Origin: a virus
Strand: one strand, 5' to 3'
Virus record (IMG/VR): IMGVR_UViG_3300025646_000012
Coordinates: 56,964 to 120,963 of that record
Length of the DNA: 64,000 bases
The notes beneath the pieces are model-generated. The model was not told the DNA's origin, made no database searches, and worked only from the letters and a program-made list of their open reading frames with translations. Positions 33,283-40,719 of the stretch are shown in pieces; the stretch's first letter is position 1, and every line of letters begins with the position of its first letter. The translations under genes were made by a program, and so were the position numbers.

Positions 33283-33900
33283 ATGTCTGAGAAGGATCTA
33301 GGTGAAGGTCTCGAGAAATTTGATGAAGAGATTGAAAACCTAAAGAATAAAGAGTTTCGACTATTCGGAATTAAAGTCACGGCTGTAACCATTGGTGCAG
33401 CCATGACTCTTATCAGCTCTGGTATTGGCGCTCTTTATGGTGCATTTGTTGTGTACCAGGACTATATGGATATGAAGGAACAAATCCAAAGCTATGTAGC
33501 TCCAGATCTTTCCGGATTTCAGGAACAACTTTCGGTACTAGATCAAAGGGTAAATGCAGCAGAGGATTCTGTTCTAGAAGCACGTGAATATACAAGAGAT
33601 ATTCGACTTGGTATTGCAGAGGATGTTACACAACTAGAGAATATTGTAAGTGCAACCGAAGATAGAATGAGAGAACTTGAAACCGATGTAAGGGATCAAC
33701 TCAGAACAAGTGAACAAGAGGTTCGTACTGAAATTAGATCTGCTGAGGAAAGATTTGATGCAATTCGTAATCGTATGATGTCCGACTTTGATCAGAAGCG
33801 TGATTCATTAGCTACAGACACAGATAGACAGATACGAGATCTAGAGACTCGTTTAGAACAAAGGATTCAACGAGCACTAGATAACCCACTTGCAAATTAA
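33283..33900 (+). CDS. Membrane-anchored coiled-coil protein
   Basis: 205 residues, starting right after the nuclease stop. One transmembrane segment at about residues 31-57 (VTAVTIGAAMTLISSGIGAL), then a long coiled coil from about 75 to 200 (EDRMRELETDVRDQLRTSEQ and similar). Topology recalls spanin-like or holin-regulating proteins, and the endolysin gene is next. This is inference from position. Confidence 0.75.
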   Translation: MSEKDLGEGLEKFDEEIENLKNKEFRLFGIKVTAVTIGAAMTLISSGIGALYGAFVVYQDYMDMKEQIQSYVAPDLSGFQEQLSVLDQRVNAAEDSVLEAREYTRDIRLGIAEDVTQLENIVSATEDRMRELETDVRDQLRTSEQEVRTEIRSAEERFDAIRNRMMSDFDQKRDSLATDTDRQIRDLETRLEQRIQRALDNPLAN

Positions 33901-33912
33901 TTAAATAAGGTG

Positions 33913-33941
33913 TTTACTTATAACAAGTAATGTGATAGAAT
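33913..33941 (+). promoter_or_regulatory. Early-type promoter for the cell-wall hydrolase
   Basis: TTTACT (33913-33918), 17-base spacer ending ATGTGA, TAGAAT (33936-33941). The extended -10 TGTGATAGAAT is the same as at 19921-19930. Confidence 0.7.
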
Positions 33942-33971
33942 ATAATCATAAAAATACTATGAGGCAGTGAA

Positions 33972-34451
33972 ATGAATATCCTATCAAATACAATTACAGG
34001 ACTTGTAATGGTAGGTGCTGTAGTTGTGACCCTGGATTGGGCCAAGGCTTCAGTAGAGGTCCAATCACGTGACATCGAGTGTTTGGCTCTAAATATCTAC
34101 CACGAAGCTCGAGGCGAACCTGTTATAGGTCAAATTGCAGTAGCTCAGGTTACAATGAATCGAGTTGAACACGAATATTTTCCTGATGATGTTTGCTCTG
34201 TTGTATGGCAAAATGCTCAATTTAGTTGGACTCGTGATGGACGATCGGATCGTATTCAAGATTATGATAGTTATACTGTAGCTTTAAGTGTTGCCGAAAC
34301 CGTATATAATGATGAAGAAGATGACCCCACCGAAGGATCTCTCTTTTATCATGCCACATATATTAAAGCCCCAGAATGGACTGAGTATATGGAAGTTTCA
34401 ACAGAGATTGGCATTCATATTTTCTATAACTGGGATGGTAGTTGGAATTAA
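33972..34451 (+). CDS. SleB-like cell-wall hydrolase (endolysin candidate)
   Basis: 159 residues. A N-terminal hydrophobic segment (ITGLVMVGAVVVTLDWA) acts as signal or signal-anchor. The Hydrolase_2 domain follows: CLALNIYHEARGEP (catalytic E45), GQIAVAQVTMNRV, VCSVVWQNAQFSWT. The family cleaves peptidoglycan, so this is the best lysis candidate in the window. The stop overlaps the stop of the convergent gene at TTAA (34448-34451). Confidence 0.88.
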   Translation: MNILSNTITGLVMVGAVVVTLDWAKASVEVQSRDIECLALNIYHEARGEPVIGQIAVAQVTMNRVEHEYFPDDVCSVVWQNAQFSWTRDGRSDRIQDYDSYTVALSVAETVYNDEEDDPTEGSLFYHATYIKAPEWTEYMEVSTEIGIHIFYNWDGSWN

Positions 34452-35563
34452 TCAAATCCGTAATCAATTACGCCAACATTACCTCTTTCAGGAAAATAAT
34501 CTACCATTGATCCTTCTCTATATAGATCAAGAGTAAGGCAATGTAAACCACCATCATGGAAGAATCTATGTCTCCACGGGATATGGATTCCTTCCATTTT
34601 GTGTTTTTTAAGAAATGCATTTACCTCTTTATTATTTGGGTTATTGATACAAACGTGATTTTCATCCAATACCAAAACATTTACATCAAACACAGTTTCT
34701 TCTACATAACCGACCCAGTTATCCAACCAATTTTCCACAAATAATGTGAATTCAATATTATCTTCTTCTCCTGGAACCCACCATTTTCCTCTTACATGTT
34801 GTTTTATTTGTAAAAATCCATCAACTTTATCCCAACTTTGATTTGGTAAGTAACATACATCCCATTCAGGAAAAGTTTTATCATATGTTTGAATTTCTCT
34901 TAAACTTATAATTGCACCTGGTTTTATAGTATGAAAACATGCATCGCTATGACCACCATGATGTAAATAATTTAATCTTATGTCTTTTGTTTTACTTAAT
35001 AGTTTTTGTTTATGAAGTTCAATAATTTTTAAATCACCTTGATCTATATAAAGATCCTTTCCAACCACAGTATAACTTGGAGCGTCGATTACATTATTAT
35101 CAAAATCTCGAGGTTTAATATTTATTTTTATATTTTTTCTTAAATCTATAACATCTTTATTATTATAATTATGCAATAATTTTATCCAATAATTTTTAAA
35201 TTCATTATTAGTATATACAATTCTATTTCCTAGTACAAATTGTGCATCTCTAGGAAATAGAGGAGGACGTGGTACACCACCTGAGCTACCCTTTAGTCTT
35301 CCTTTATTGTCAACATAATTCATAATATTATCATTCGGATCCATTTTAGGTCTTAAGACTTTACACCCGAAATCTTTTAATACCTTTTCAAAATACTCTA
35401 AATCTTCAAGAGTTTCTTCACATATTCTAAGAAGAACATCTCTTACGTTATTGTCCTTAATTCCATTATAGAATTCAGGCTTATAAGTATCACCAAGGAC
35501 AACGACCTTTAATGGATCCCATTTGTTCCAAATATTATAACGATTTTCCATTGGAGTTCCCAT
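34448..35563 (-). CDS. Glycine amidinotransferase-like enzyme
   Basis: 371 residues. PRD (104-106), HHGGHSDACFHTI with H205, and GGLHCLTLD with C342 are the catalytic elements of the amidinotransferase/arginine deiminase fold. The whole domain is present. It would transfer an amidino group from arginine to an amine or hydrolyse a guanidino compound. Similar genes occur in cyanophages. Its ATG overlaps, on the opposite strand, the ATG of the GNAT-like gene (CATG at 35561-35564); the in-frame ATG at 35551 is an alternative. Confidence 0.88.
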   Translation of the reverse strand: MGTPMENRYNIWNKWDPLKVVVLGDTYKPEFYNGIKDNNVRDVLLRICEETLEDLEYFEKVLKDFGCKVLRPKMDPNDNIMNYVDNKGRLKGSSGGVPRPPLFPRDAQFVLGNRIVYTNNEFKNYWIKLLHNYNNKDVIDLRKNIKINIKPRDFDNNVIDAPSYTVVGKDLYIDQGDLKIIELHKQKLLSKTKDIRLNYLHHGGHSDACFHTIKPGAIISLREIQTYDKTFPEWDVCYLPNQSWDKVDGFLQIKQHVRGKWWVPGEEDNIEFTLFVENWLDNWVGYVEETVFDVNVLVLDENHVCINNPNNKEVNAFLKKHKMEGIHIPWRHRFFHDGGLHCLTLDLYREGSMVDYFPERGNVGVIDYGFD

Positions 35564-36002
35564 GATTTATTCCAGAATTAATTTAGAAAAGACAAACTAT
35601 AAAGATAATTTAGATTGGAAAAAATTAAATTTATGGCCGCCTCATAGCGATTTAAATTTTAATACACTTAATTCTATCTATACCAAATATTGTCGATATA
35701 AGAATTTTAAAAGTGTCATGCCCATATTTGACAGTGAATATATTGATATGTCAAATGATGTAATAGGATATTATTATAATAGAAAATTAGTTGCATTTAG
35801 TATTATTCGTAAACACGATAAAGAAAATATTGAGGCAATTCAATTTGCTTGGGACTATGAAAATCCAAAATTAAACTTGGGAATTAAAACTCTTAAGAAT
35901 GAATGTGCAGTATATAAGAGTAAAGGTTATAAGTACTTATATCTCGGTGAAGCTGCAGAATATAAAAAAATTAATGGTTATGAGGAATTAGGACCGATAT
36001 AA
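35562..36002 (+). CDS. GNAT-fold transferase-like protein
   Basis: 146 residues. AFSIIRKHDKENIEAIQFAWDYENPKLNLGIKTL followed by YKSKGYKYLYLGE resembles the C-terminal half of arginyl-tRNA-protein transferases and other GNAT members. It is divergent from the amidinotransferase with start codons overlapping, so its promoter must lie inside that gene. TAATG overlap downstream. Arginine-related chemistry could link the pair; this is inference. Confidence 0.65.
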   Translation: MIYSRINLEKTNYKDNLDWKKLNLWPPHSDLNFNTLNSIYTKYCRYKNFKSVMPIFDSEYIDMSNDVIGYYYNRKLVAFSIIRKHDKENIEAIQFAWDYENPKLNLGIKTLKNECAVYKSKGYKYLYLGEAAEYKKINGYEELGPI

Positions 36003-36331
36003 TGGATGTATATACAATTTACGCTGATCATACCGAAAATGTAAATGCTCATGAATTTGTAGCATTTATGAAAAAATTTATGGATAAAATGGTAGAGATG
36101 GGTCGAATGGAAACCTATCGTATTACTCGTATGAAACTTGGATTTCGTAGTATGGATCTACCAGAATTTCGTATTGATATGGAATTTAAAAATATGCAAC
36201 AATTAGATGATGCTATGACTAGTGTTATTAGAAATGAACAAAATATTGAAGGTGAACATGTTGGCTTTAACCATCTTGTGGATGTAGAAACAATCCAACA
36301 TTTTCTATATAGAGACTTTCCTGATGAATAA
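36002..36331 (+). CDS. DUF6614-like protein (dimeric alpha-beta barrel type)
   Basis: 109 residues. YTIYADHTENVNAHEFVAFM, RITRMKLGFRSMDLPEFRIDMEF and FLYRDFPDE match a family I recall in cyanobacteria and their phages (DUF6614). The fold should be a small ferredoxin-like barrel. No catalytic residues are evident. Coupled on both sides by overlaps. Confidence 0.72.
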   Translation: MDVYTIYADHTENVNAHEFVAFMKKFMDKMVEMGRMETYRITRMKLGFRSMDLPEFRIDMEFKNMQQLDDAMTSVIRNEQNIEGEHVGFNHLVDVETIQHFLYRDFPDE

Positions 36332-36824
36332 GGTTGCAGAACTACAGCATGATGTAGAGAACTGGATACACGATTTCGTAAGTGTGTACAATGAGCAATT
36401 GGAAAATATTCCATGTCCGTTTGCAAAACAAGCTGTGGTTCGGCATCAAATTACATATGAAATAGCTGAAAGCGTATCCGATTTAGATAGACTGTGTATA
36501 AAATATAAAAATCCTGCCCTATGGGAAATCAAGGAAGTGCTTGTAATAGGACTGGTACCGCAGCTTATAAGTGCTATGACACTAGTAGATACGGTAGAAA
36601 GGTTAAATAAAGAGATTCTAATTCCAGCAGGACTCATAGCACTTGAGGATCACCCTGATAATAAAGAAGTCATTTCCGATGTTGAAATGAATCAGGGCAA
36701 ATGGGCTTTGATTCTTATCCAGTCAAAAGATAAATTAAAAAATGCAAGTAAAATACTTGAACGCCAAGGTTACTATAAAAATTGGACTCAAGAACAATTA
36801 GATGAAGTTGTTACGTGGAGATGA
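36324..36824 (+). CDS. Conserved phage protein with CPFAK motif
   Basis: 166 residues. HDFVSVYNEQLENIPCPFAKQAV resembles the DUF1415-type CPFA motif, and the C-terminal part has WALILIQSKDKLKNASKILERQGYY. Soluble, helical and strand mix. Starts 8 bases before the previous stop. Function unknown. Followed by the PHO box region of pstS. Confidence 0.7.
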   Translation: MNKVAELQHDVENWIHDFVSVYNEQLENIPCPFAKQAVVRHQITYEIAESVSDLDRLCIKYKNPALWEIKEVLVIGLVPQLISAMTLVDTVERLNKEILIPAGLIALEDHPDNKEVISDVEMNQGKWALILIQSKDKLKNASKILERQGYYKNWTQEQLDEVVTWR

Positions 36825-36840
36825 AAATATAATCTAATTA

Positions 36841-36884
36841 TTACAAAACTGTTACCTGTTTGTTACAACCTCTAGATATATAAT
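36841..36884 (+). promoter_or_regulatory. PHO box and promoter of pstS
   Basis: Three consecutive 11-base units begin with TTAC: 36841-36851 (TTACAAAACTG), 36852-36862 (TTACCTGTTTG), 36863-36873 (TTACAACCTCT). CTGTTAC and TTGTTAC repeat with the PhoB spacing, and TATAAT follows at 36879-36884. A 7-bp hairpin (36885-36891 with 36901-36907) sits just before the AAAGAGG ribosome site. This would put the phage pstS under the host PhoB regulator. Confidence 0.8.
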
Positions 36885-36921
36885 TTGTTAGAATTTTTTA
36901 CTAACAATAAAAGAGGTTCCA

Positions 36922-37905
36922 ATGAAAAATGTATTTTTACTAACTGCAGCACTTTCCCTTGCAGCAACTACCGCTTATGCTCGTGATAATATCCAAATTA
37001 CTGGATCCAGTACTGTTCTCCCATATGCAACTATTGTTGCGGAAGCATTTGGTGAAAACTTTGATTTTCCAACGCCAATTGTAGAAGGTGGTGGTTCTGG
37101 TGCCGGTCGTAAAAGACTTTGTGAAGGTGTAGGTACTAATACTGTTGATATTGCTAACAGTAGTTCTAAAATGAAAGAAGAAGAATGGGCAGCTTGTGAA
37201 GCAGCAATTGGTCCAATCACAGAAGTTCGTATTGGTTATGATGGCATCGTATTTGCCAGCCGTAATGAAAATCAAGGTTTTAATAACTTAACTCCAGCTC
37301 ACATCTACCTTGCTATCAGTGCAAGATCAACTGTTACTAACTGGCAAGAGGTTGACCCATCACTTCCTAACCGTGACATCTTAGTCTATATTCCAGGAAC
37401 CAAACACGGCACACGTGAAGTGTTTGATATTAAAGTAATGGAAGAAGGCTGTAAGATGGTAGGGACCTACGATCTTATTATGAGACAAAATGGTGGTGAT
37501 GCCAAGGCTGCTACTGCTGAATGTGTTACAGTTCGTACAGACAGTGTTGCAATAGATATTGATGGTGATTATACCGAAACACTTTCCAGAATGGAAAATA
37601 ATACCAATGGTATTGGTGTATTTGGTCTAAGTTTCTTACTTAATAACACATCAACTCTATATGCTGCTACAATGAACGGCGTATCTGCCAGTGCAGAAAC
37701 CATTGCTAGTGGTGAATATCCTGTAAGTCGTCCACTTTATTTCTATATAAAGAATGCACACCTAGATGTAATACCTGGTTTAAGAGATTACATTCAATTC
37801 TTTATGAGTGATGATATGGCAGGACCAAACGGACCTCTAGCAGAATATGGCTTGGTATCAGATCCTGAACTGGCTGAAACTCAGAAAATGTTATCAGGTC
37901 TTTAA
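36922..37905 (+). CDS. pstS: Phosphate-binding protein PstS
   Basis: 327 residues. Signal peptide KNVFLLTAALSLAATTAYA, then ITGSSTVLPY (phosphate-binding Thr-Gly-Ser-Ser) and VEGGGSGAGRKRLCEG. It binds phosphate in the periplasm for the host PstCAB transporter. A common auxiliary gene of marine phages. It has its own PHO box upstream and a hairpin terminator downstream. Confidence 0.95.
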   Translation: MKNVFLLTAALSLAATTAYARDNIQITGSSTVLPYATIVAEAFGENFDFPTPIVEGGGSGAGRKRLCEGVGTNTVDIANSSSKMKEEEWAACEAAIGPITEVRIGYDGIVFASRNENQGFNNLTPAHIYLAISARSTVTNWQEVDPSLPNRDILVYIPGTKHGTREVFDIKVMEEGCKMVGTYDLIMRQNGGDAKAATAECVTVRTDSVAIDIDGDYTETLSRMENNTNGIGVFGLSFLLNNTSTLYAATMNGVSASAETIASGEYPVSRPLYFYIKNAHLDVIPGLRDYIQFFMSDDMAGPNGPLAEYGLVSDPELAETQKMLSGL

Positions 37906-37926
37906 TTTACCGAATAATATAAAAAA

Positions 37927-37947
37927 GGCGGCATTTAGCCGCCTTTT
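37927..37947. terminator. Bidirectional terminator between pstS and the barrel gene
   Basis: GGCGGC (37927-37932), ATTTA loop, GCCGCC (37938-37943), with T run on the + side and A run (AAAAAA, 37921-37926) giving a T run on the - side. It can end both convergent transcripts. Confidence 0.9.
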
Positions 37948-37974
37948 CTTTATTTTTTACCGAATAAGGTAAAA

Positions 37975-38334
37975 TCAGAATGCTAGACGAGTACCGATAG
38001 TTACGTCACCGAACTCAAAGTCTGCATCAGCTGAAACTTCACCGTATACTTCTACAGCGCCATACTGATATGCGGCATCAAAATCCACACCAGTGAAAAG
38101 ATCATTGTCAGTGTTTAGGTCTAGAAGATCCCAAGTAGTTTCTGCATTGAAAGTTACGCCCCACTTTGAGAAGCCAGCGCCAGTAGTAAGATCCAAAGCA
38201 TAATCCTCTACACCAGTAGTGTAGTTAAAATCAACTTCGCCGCCGATGTTAATACCAGTGTCGCCAAGTTCCCAAGCTGAAGCAGCAGACGCTGCGCCAA
38301 AAAGTACTGCAGTTGCAAGAAGAATATTTTTCAT
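37975..38334 (-). CDS. Small outer-membrane beta-barrel-like protein
   Basis: 119 residues. Signal peptide KNILLATAVLFGAASAASA, then alternating strands (INIGGEVDFNYTTGV, YALDLTTGAGFSKWGVTFNAETTW, AVEVYGEVSADADF) ending TIGTRLAF with a C-terminal Phe, the usual outer-membrane signature. It is too short for a full porin. It could block phage receptors or change permeability. Directly downstream of the tmRNA, probably on the same transcript, with AGGGA as ribosome site. Confidence 0.75.
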   Translation of the reverse strand: MKNILLATAVLFGAASAASAWELGDTGINIGGEVDFNYTTGVEDYALDLTTGAGFSKWGVTFNAETTWDLLDLNTDNDLFTGVDFDAAYQYGAVEVYGEVSADADFEFGDVTIGTRLAF

Positions 38335-38359
38335 TTTAGTTCCCTATTGTTTGAATGAA

Positions 38360-38658
38360 AGTGCAACTTTTCTGTTTCTAGGTAAGTTGCCAACCCACCA
38401 GCATTAGGCCGCTAGGGCGTAACCTGTAGGAGCAAAGTTATCGTTTGCATTTAGTTTAATTGACCGATACGAGGTCATCCGGTAAACTCCACTCTATCTT
38501 CACACCTGTCGATCCTAATTTCGACCCCATCAAAGATACACTGCCAAACGGCGTAAAGCCTGTCCCCGTGTAACTGAATACCCTAAACAGTGTATCTATG
38601 GTGGAGTCGCTGGGTACCGCCCCCAGGTCCAGAATGTGTCCACGTCGCTTCAACGTTT
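38360..38658 (-). ncRNA. ssrA: Circularly permuted two-piece tmRNA
   Basis: Read on - strand, the acceptor piece comes first: T stem CTGGG/CCCAG with a 7-base loop, then CGACTCC-A-CCA (38609 to 38599, CCA encoded). An intervening segment follows, closed by a perfect 10-bp stem (38588-38597 with 38534-38543). The coding piece starts GGGGTCGA at 38528; GGGGTCG pairs fully with CGACTCC and includes a G3-U wobble, the alanine identity. A D-loop-like GGATCGACAGG, a pseudoknot-like CCGGATGACC region and the tag ORF (38404-38448) follow, then a hairpin at 38363-38390. Ends are approximate. This gene order (3' half first) is that of alphaproteobacterial and cyanobacterial tmRNAs. Confidence 0.9.
38404..38448 (-). 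other. tmRNA tag reading frame ANDNFAPTGYALAA-stop
   Basis: Fourteen codons from the resume codon GCA to TAA encode ANDNFAPTGYALAA. The ANDN start and ALAA end are what proteases such as ClpXP recognise in proteobacterial tags; E. coli is ANDENYALAA. The middle is longer than the E. coli tag. Confidence 0.9.
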
Positions 38659-38666
38659 ACAAGTAT

Positions 38667-38695
38667 ATTTAATCATATTACATGGTAAATGTAAA
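38667..38695 (-). promoter_or_regulatory. Promoter of the tmRNA
   Basis: On the - strand TTTACA (38690-38695), 17-base spacer, TTAAAT (38667-38672). The predicted start near 38659 fits the 5' end of the acceptor piece. Confidence 0.7.
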
Positions 38696-38732
38696 CAACT
38701 AAATTTAAAAATTATTGTGTGTATTATTTATG

Positions 38733-39017
38733 TCACAATTGATTATCATGAATATAAAGTTGAATGATTGCATAGTGCAGAATCTTCATAAGATCCTTAC
38801 GAGCATCATCACGAGTGCCTTTATTTCCATAACGATTGGAATACTTATCGACATTTCCCATACAGAAACCTGTACCGTGACCACGGTCAATGATTACTTC
38901 TGTTGATTGAATCTTGTGTTTGGAATAGTGTTGTCCATATGTACTATCAATATATTCTTGAATCTCTTGAATATATTTGCCTTCATTAAATTTATAATCA
39001 ATCATTTCATTATCCAT
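38733..39017 (-). CDS. DUF3310-like protein
   Basis: 94 residues. IQEYIDSTYGQHYSKHKIQ, GTGFCMGNVDKYSNRYGNKG and DLMKILHYAI match the DUF3310 pattern known from many phages, where it is a small helical protein, sometimes fused to nucleotide kinases. End of the operon that begins at the 40029 promoter. No RNA gene or other ORF lies between it and the tmRNA promoter. Confidence 0.78.
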   Translation of the reverse strand: MDNEMIDYKFNEGKYIQEIQEYIDSTYGQHYSKHKIQSTEVIIDRGHGTGFCMGNVDKYSNRYGNKGTRDDARKDLMKILHYAIIQLYIHDNQL

Positions 39018-39042
39018 AGATTAAGAGTAGTTGGTTGGCAGC

Positions 39043-39996
39043 TCACGCTGCCAACGCCATTTTTACTGCAAGCTCTGCGGCTTGAACCTTACGAGCCTGG
39101 TTTGAACCATACCATTGGCTGTGAAGCCGATTTTCTGCATTCCGACCTTGCACGTGATCCGTAATGTAGGTTACGGAATTGAATGCCTGCCACCAGGTAC
39201 CTTCAGCATATTGTGCACCAGGTTGTGTTTCCAAAACATCGAAAGCCTGACGAGCACTACGAGACAAAGTATCCTTTGTGAGTTCTTTACGCTTTTCCAA
39301 GCCAGAGGACAGGGGAAACACATTGTCATAGTACTGGAGCAAGGATTCAGCTGTAACTTTACGCGAACCAAGAAACTCAGCCATTTCCTTATATTTTGCA
39401 AATTTCTCGTGAGCAATGCCGAGAGTTACTTTAACCGAGTCAGCATCAAAAGTGGTACGATGACCAACTTTGATGGCACGATCCGATTTCATATTCAGAG
39501 ACATTGTCAAGGTATTGTTGCAAACCACTCGGATCGGAGTGAACCGAATATCAATTGCCTTACCGTATTGGTGAGGATTTGAGAAAAGCATAAAGGAGTC
39601 AACCTGGTCACCACCAAAAAGGTCAAAGGATTCTTTAACTTTGGCAAGAGCCCACACAACCTGTCCGCCTTTCAACGAACCAGCCGTATGCATTTCCATA
39701 TCACCAGCAAGAACATATTCAGAAAAGAATTCAAATGCGGTTTGGTTTTGAACCGGTTTCCAATCCTCACCAACGTTTGTAAGAATTTTACCATCGGTAC
39801 CACGGACCAGAGATTTCTGACCTGTGGATTTACGAACACCATTGAACTCGATGAACGATTCAACTTCATGTACTTCCCAATCCACGCCAGCCTTCTGCAT
39901 CATTTGTGCAGGAGTCAGATCATTGGATACCTTTTCACCAAGCCCGTGCCAGGGAAGTTCACCAGCATAAGCCATTGTTTCAACCATATGTGCCAT
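39043..39996 (-). CDS. DUF932 phage/plasmid protein
   Basis: 317 residues. LPWHGLGEKVSNDLTPAQMMQKAG, KILTNVGEDWKPVQN and RFTPIRVVCNNTL are signatures of the DUF932 (phage/plasmid-like TIGR03299) family. The role is not established; members are common in large phages and plasmids. RBS GAAAGGAACC, 35 bases after its promoter. Less AT-rich than most of the window. Confidence 0.88.
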   Translation of the reverse strand: MAHMVETMAYAGELPWHGLGEKVSNDLTPAQMMQKAGVDWEVHEVESFIEFNGVRKSTGQKSLVRGTDGKILTNVGEDWKPVQNQTAFEFFSEYVLAGDMEMHTAGSLKGGQVVWALAKVKESFDLFGGDQVDSFMLFSNPHQYGKAIDIRFTPIRVVCNNTLTMSLNMKSDRAIKVGHRTTFDADSVKVTLGIAHEKFAKYKEMAEFLGSRKVTAESLLQYYDNVFPLSSGLEKRKELTKDTLSRSARQAFDVLETQPGAQYAEGTWWQAFNSVTYITDHVQGRNAENRLHSQWYGSNQARKVQAAELAVKMALAA

Positions 39997-40028
39997 AATG
40001 TAGGGTTCCTTTCATTTCCTATAGTAGT

Positions 40029-40057
40029 ATAGTAATACATCTAAAATGAAATGTAAA
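40029..40057 (-). promoter_or_regulatory. Early-type promoter for the DUF932 operon
   Basis: On the - strand TTTACA (40052-40057), 17-base spacer, TACTAT (40029-40034). It shares the following CTACTATAGG with the 43690 promoter. Confidence 0.65.
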
Positions 40058-40086
40058 CACTTTTTTTTAATTATTTGAAAAAAAAT

Positions 40087-40710
40087 TTAGTCCCATAGTG
40101 CTTCATAATACTTACCAAATAGTTGGAAGCCGTTGCTCATACGTTTTTGATGAGCTTTCATTCCTTCACGATCACATGATTCAAAGCTTCCTCCTAATGC
40201 TTTAGAATCATCTTCGATCCATTCACCGTAGTAATCACTTTCCCAATCACCACGGATCTTTTGCTCAAACGCCCAGATCATTTCATCAAGAACCCATTCC
40301 CAACGAGCGTGATGATTGTCGTCAATGTCACCATTCCAAAACTCTTTATCGTTGGGACTATTGTTTCTAAGATGCTCAGGAACATCTACATCGTCAACAT
40401 AAGGAGAACCATGCTTAGTCTCTTTCAGTTGCTTGAGCATCGGAACAACGATATGAGCAAGAGTGTGATCCATGCTCCAAGTATCTTCACGATCAATGCG
40501 AATATTAATTTTACGTTCTAGTTCTACCTTGTCGAGATACAGGTTGATGGTGTGGTTGTAGATCCACTGAAAAACATCTTCTACTCGTTCCCAAGCACGG
40601 TCTTCCCAGTCTTTGTTATCAGTCCACTCAAGACCATACTTCAACATCATATGACGATCGTGGATGGTGCTAATCCAACGACTACGATATGGTCCGATAT
40701 AGATTTTCAT
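40087..40710 (-). CDS. Conserved phage protein of unknown function (207 aa)
   Basis: Starts MKIYIGPYRSRWISTIHDRHMML. Rich in Trp, Asp and His. The DNHHARWEWVLDEMIWAFEQK stretch is a recurring pattern in T4-like phage hypotheticals as far as I remember. Soluble; no motif with known chemistry. Last gene of the takeover-type operon. Confidence 0.75.
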   Translation of the reverse strand: MKIYIGPYRSRWISTIHDRHMMLKYGLEWTDNKDWEDRAWERVEDVFQWIYNHTINLYLDKVELERKINIRIDREDTWSMDHTLAHIVVPMLKQLKETKHGSPYVDDVDVPEHLRNNSPNDKEFWNGDIDDNHHARWEWVLDEMIWAFEQKIRGDWESDYYGEWIEDDSKALGGSFESCDREGMKAHQKRMSNGFQLFGKYYEALWD

Positions 40711-40719
40711 TTTGCTTTC

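Noticed and set aside
38456-38653. 65-residue open frame on the - strand in the barrel-DUF3310 gap
   Set aside because: It lies entirely within the tmRNA; the stem, CCA and tag features explain the sequence and no ribosome site is present.
38656-38684. + strand promoter-like TTTACA near the tmRNA 5' end
   Set aside because: At 16-17 bases the -10 would be TACATG or worse, and no gene follows on that strand.
39115-39582. 155-residue open frame on the + strand
   Set aside because: Antisense to the clear DUF932 gene; no promoter or ribosome site.
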